This document shows positions 61,901 to 64,000 of a stretch of 64,000 bases of DNA, one piece after another (position 1 is the stretch's first letter; every line of letters begins with the position of its first letter). The translations under genes were made by a program, and so were the position numbers. The notes under the pieces are model-generated. The model searched no databases. It worked only from the letters and a program-made list of their open reading frames with translations, and was not told the origin of the DNA. Location of the stretch: contig NC_086256.1 in assembly GCF_021018805.1 (NCBI RefSeq), positions 12,342,032 to 12,406,031 of the forward strand, written 5' to 3'. This DNA is from Prinia subflava (Eukaryota > Chordata > Aves > Passeriformes > Cisticolidae).

Positions 61901-64000
61901 TCTTCCAGGAGGCTTGTGACGAAAATTCATGGATAGAAATTTCAGATTTCAAATACCTTCAGAAGTCTATTATTGTTTGGGTCAAGGGTTCTGAATACAT
62001 TTTTTTTTTTTTTTGTAAATTACCTTAAAAATGTAGCTGAGAATTTAGGTGGATGGAATCCTCCCATATACTTCAGAGAGGAGTATTTGCCTTGCTTCTG
62101 AGGCAAGTATTTGCAATGCTTTCTGAAATGTATAAATACGATATGTACTTATTTATGTAAATATTCTCATGAAGAGATCCTGTGAATGAGAACTGTGCAG
62201 CCTGAGCAGCTCAGAAATTGGCTCTCCTACTAAGAAACGTGGTATGTGAAAGTACAAATCTGAATTTCCCATTACACAGTAAATCAGTGATTTATTTCTT
62301 TTTCTTAATTTTAAGGCTCTATACCTTCAAACTGACACGTGAAATTTTTAGCCTCTCCTTAGGGCTGAAGTAAGGGAAAAACAAAAAAATAAAACTGATT
62401 ACAGTTTCAATCAGAATAAATGAAGAAATTATTGTTGTTTGGTTTGATATTGCTGATAAGTAAAAATTTTGCATTTTAACATTGCAATTGTCTTTTGAAA
62501 TAGGTTTTAAAAAACTAGAAGGTCTAATGGATGAAAATATAAATTGAAAAATGAATCTTCTCCAATAACATTTTTGAAATAGCTGGATAAGGAAAACACA
62601 ATTTTGCTATGGAAATGGGAATTACTGCTGTAGCGACTCTATCATTTCAGCAAAATCCTGCCAATAAGTTACCATAGAGTTTGATTCACTGCTAAGTATT
62701 TTGAAGCTTTTCTAGAATGAAAGGCTAAGACAGCTGTAAAAATTGAGTCCCCACCATTCCAGCTGATTCAGCAAGGAATTAGCCATGCTCAGGAAGTCCT
62801 TTAAGAGATACTCTATTCTGAGGCATCAAACCATGAAAATACGTGGAGCTCCTGTAATTGAGCAGTGCTGAACACATGTCCAGATATTAAATCCTCTGAT
62901 TTAAACAGTAGCACAAAATCTCTGCCTCAAACTGGAGGATTTCTGGACAGTGTTCCTATTCTCTTATATGTATCTGTCTTCACAGAGCCCTTGGAAGAAG
63001 GGATGAGGCCGCGGTTTGGAACCTTTCTGTCCAATCTTTCAGAACAACCTTCCCTCCTGGTTTCAAAACACACCACAAGGGCATTTTCGGGCTGTGCAAC
63101 AGCACAGAGAGTGGGATGACCCTTCTCCAGGGTGCCTGTAGAGAAATTGCCAGCCTCACATTCCTTCTTCTCCTCTTGAAGTGCTTAACCTTCTCCTCGC
63201 AGTTTGTCTCCAACACGCAATTATATACAATTATCAGCGCTTTGATTGTAGTGCCATCAATTATAGCAAGGAAAAAGTTCTAACCTTTATCATTCTGGGG
63301 AATAAAAGTTGGAAATTTGAATGATGAATGGAAAACAAATGAAAAGAAATGAAGTATTATTAAATTTGTTATTGATTACTCAACATCAGGAATTATGTAG
63401 GTATGAATTCATGCTTTTTAACACTTAGACAGGGAATAGCTAATAGATCTTTAGTCAAGTCATTGCAGTTAATGCTACATCATTACCCTGCTGCTCAATA
63501 CAGCAACAAAAACCATCTTTAAAACCCCTGGGGCACTATCCTAGAGTCTAGAAATTCTAGTCTCTACTCTCCTACTCTATATGATATATTTAGAGGAAGG
63601 AGAGTTATATTATTCTGATCAGCTCTACTGCAGTCTCCATACTTTCAGAACTGTCAGAATGTTTCAACATCTGTTGTGCAAAAAGGCAGTGAATGTGTAA
63701 TCCAATTTTAATACACACTATTTCATCACCATGTTAGTCCTTATGATTCAATTATCCCCTCAGTGCAGCTGAGTTCTAGCCTGGATGGTTGTAGGCAGGA
63801 CAGTCATGCTTTCAACAATGGGAGAGCACAACCTGCACTCTCATTTTCATGAACTGAGATATTTTTCCATAACAGGCCCATAAAACTGGTGTGCTTTATG
63901 AAATCCTCAAGAAGTTTTCCACATAGGCATGAACTTCCCCTGAGGAGGCCAAAGTACTTTTTTTCCTAAATGGACTATATATAAAGATGCCAAGACTCAT

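Larger units (their letters stand above)
54046..64000. other. AT-rich non-coding DNA, no gene seen
   Basis: No defensible gene. It contains T/G-rich repeats at 55228-55316, GTACAT repeats at 58950-58966, a T16 run at 60133-60148 and another long T run near 61999-62014. A slightly GC-richer stretch at about 62980-63220 has frames on both strands (84 and 78 codons) with no recognisable motif. Confidence 0.55.

Noticed and set aside
1..64000. CRISPR arrays, bacterial-type operons, tRNA and rRNA genes
   Set aside because: None seen. The sequence is vertebrate nuclear DNA with no regularly spaced direct repeats of that type and no cloverleaf-forming box A/box B pair that I could identify.

Overview
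The window looks like nuclear DNA from a bird, possibly a songbird. It is AT-rich vertebrate sequence with no compact gene arrangement and no ribosome-binding sites. It carries a degraded CR1 LINE 3' end of the avian type (near 13441-13535), ancient amniote repeats (MIR-core SINE pieces, L2/CR1-type LINE tails) and one young class I (gammaretrovirus-like) endogenous retrovirus. The bird call rests mainly on the CR1 fragment and the base composition; species is not resolved.

Layout. Positions 1-40330 are AT-rich non-coding DNA (intergenic or a large intron). They hold a few small GC-richer patches (5690-5915, 6055-6420, 15760-16020, 27670-27900), short simple repeats and old repeat fossils. 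I found no open frame there that I can defend as a host exon. At 40331-40698 the sequence turns abruptly CpG-rich, and exactly at its right edge lies a 6,996-bp provirus (40699-47694, plus strand). The provirus has two 647-bp LTRs differing at one base and a 4-bp target duplication (TTCC). From 47721 to about 48301 there is a probable older LTR-type fragment on the minus strand. From 48302 to 64000 the sequence is AT-rich non-coding again. It contains another GC-rich patch, a MIR fragment, a degenerate interstitial telomeric tract (53559-53620) and a run of 48 T (53998-54045).

The provirus is the main content. In order it shows: 5' LTR; a primer-binding-site-like stretch; a CpG-rich leader with good splice-donor motifs; a 292-codon open frame that begins like a gammaretroviral Gag matrix and ends before any capsid or zinc knuckle; about 1.6 kb of internal sequence I cannot assign; broken pol pieces in which an RNase H start motif comes before the RT-connection segment that normally precedes it; an integrase C-terminal remnant with one in-frame stop; no recognisable env; a polypurine tract; and the 3' LTR. 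Protease, RT catalytic core, integrase catalytic core and envelope were not found. Near-identical LTRs around such a depleted, rearranged interior indicate a non-autonomous element copied recently with enzymes supplied by a related virus or element.
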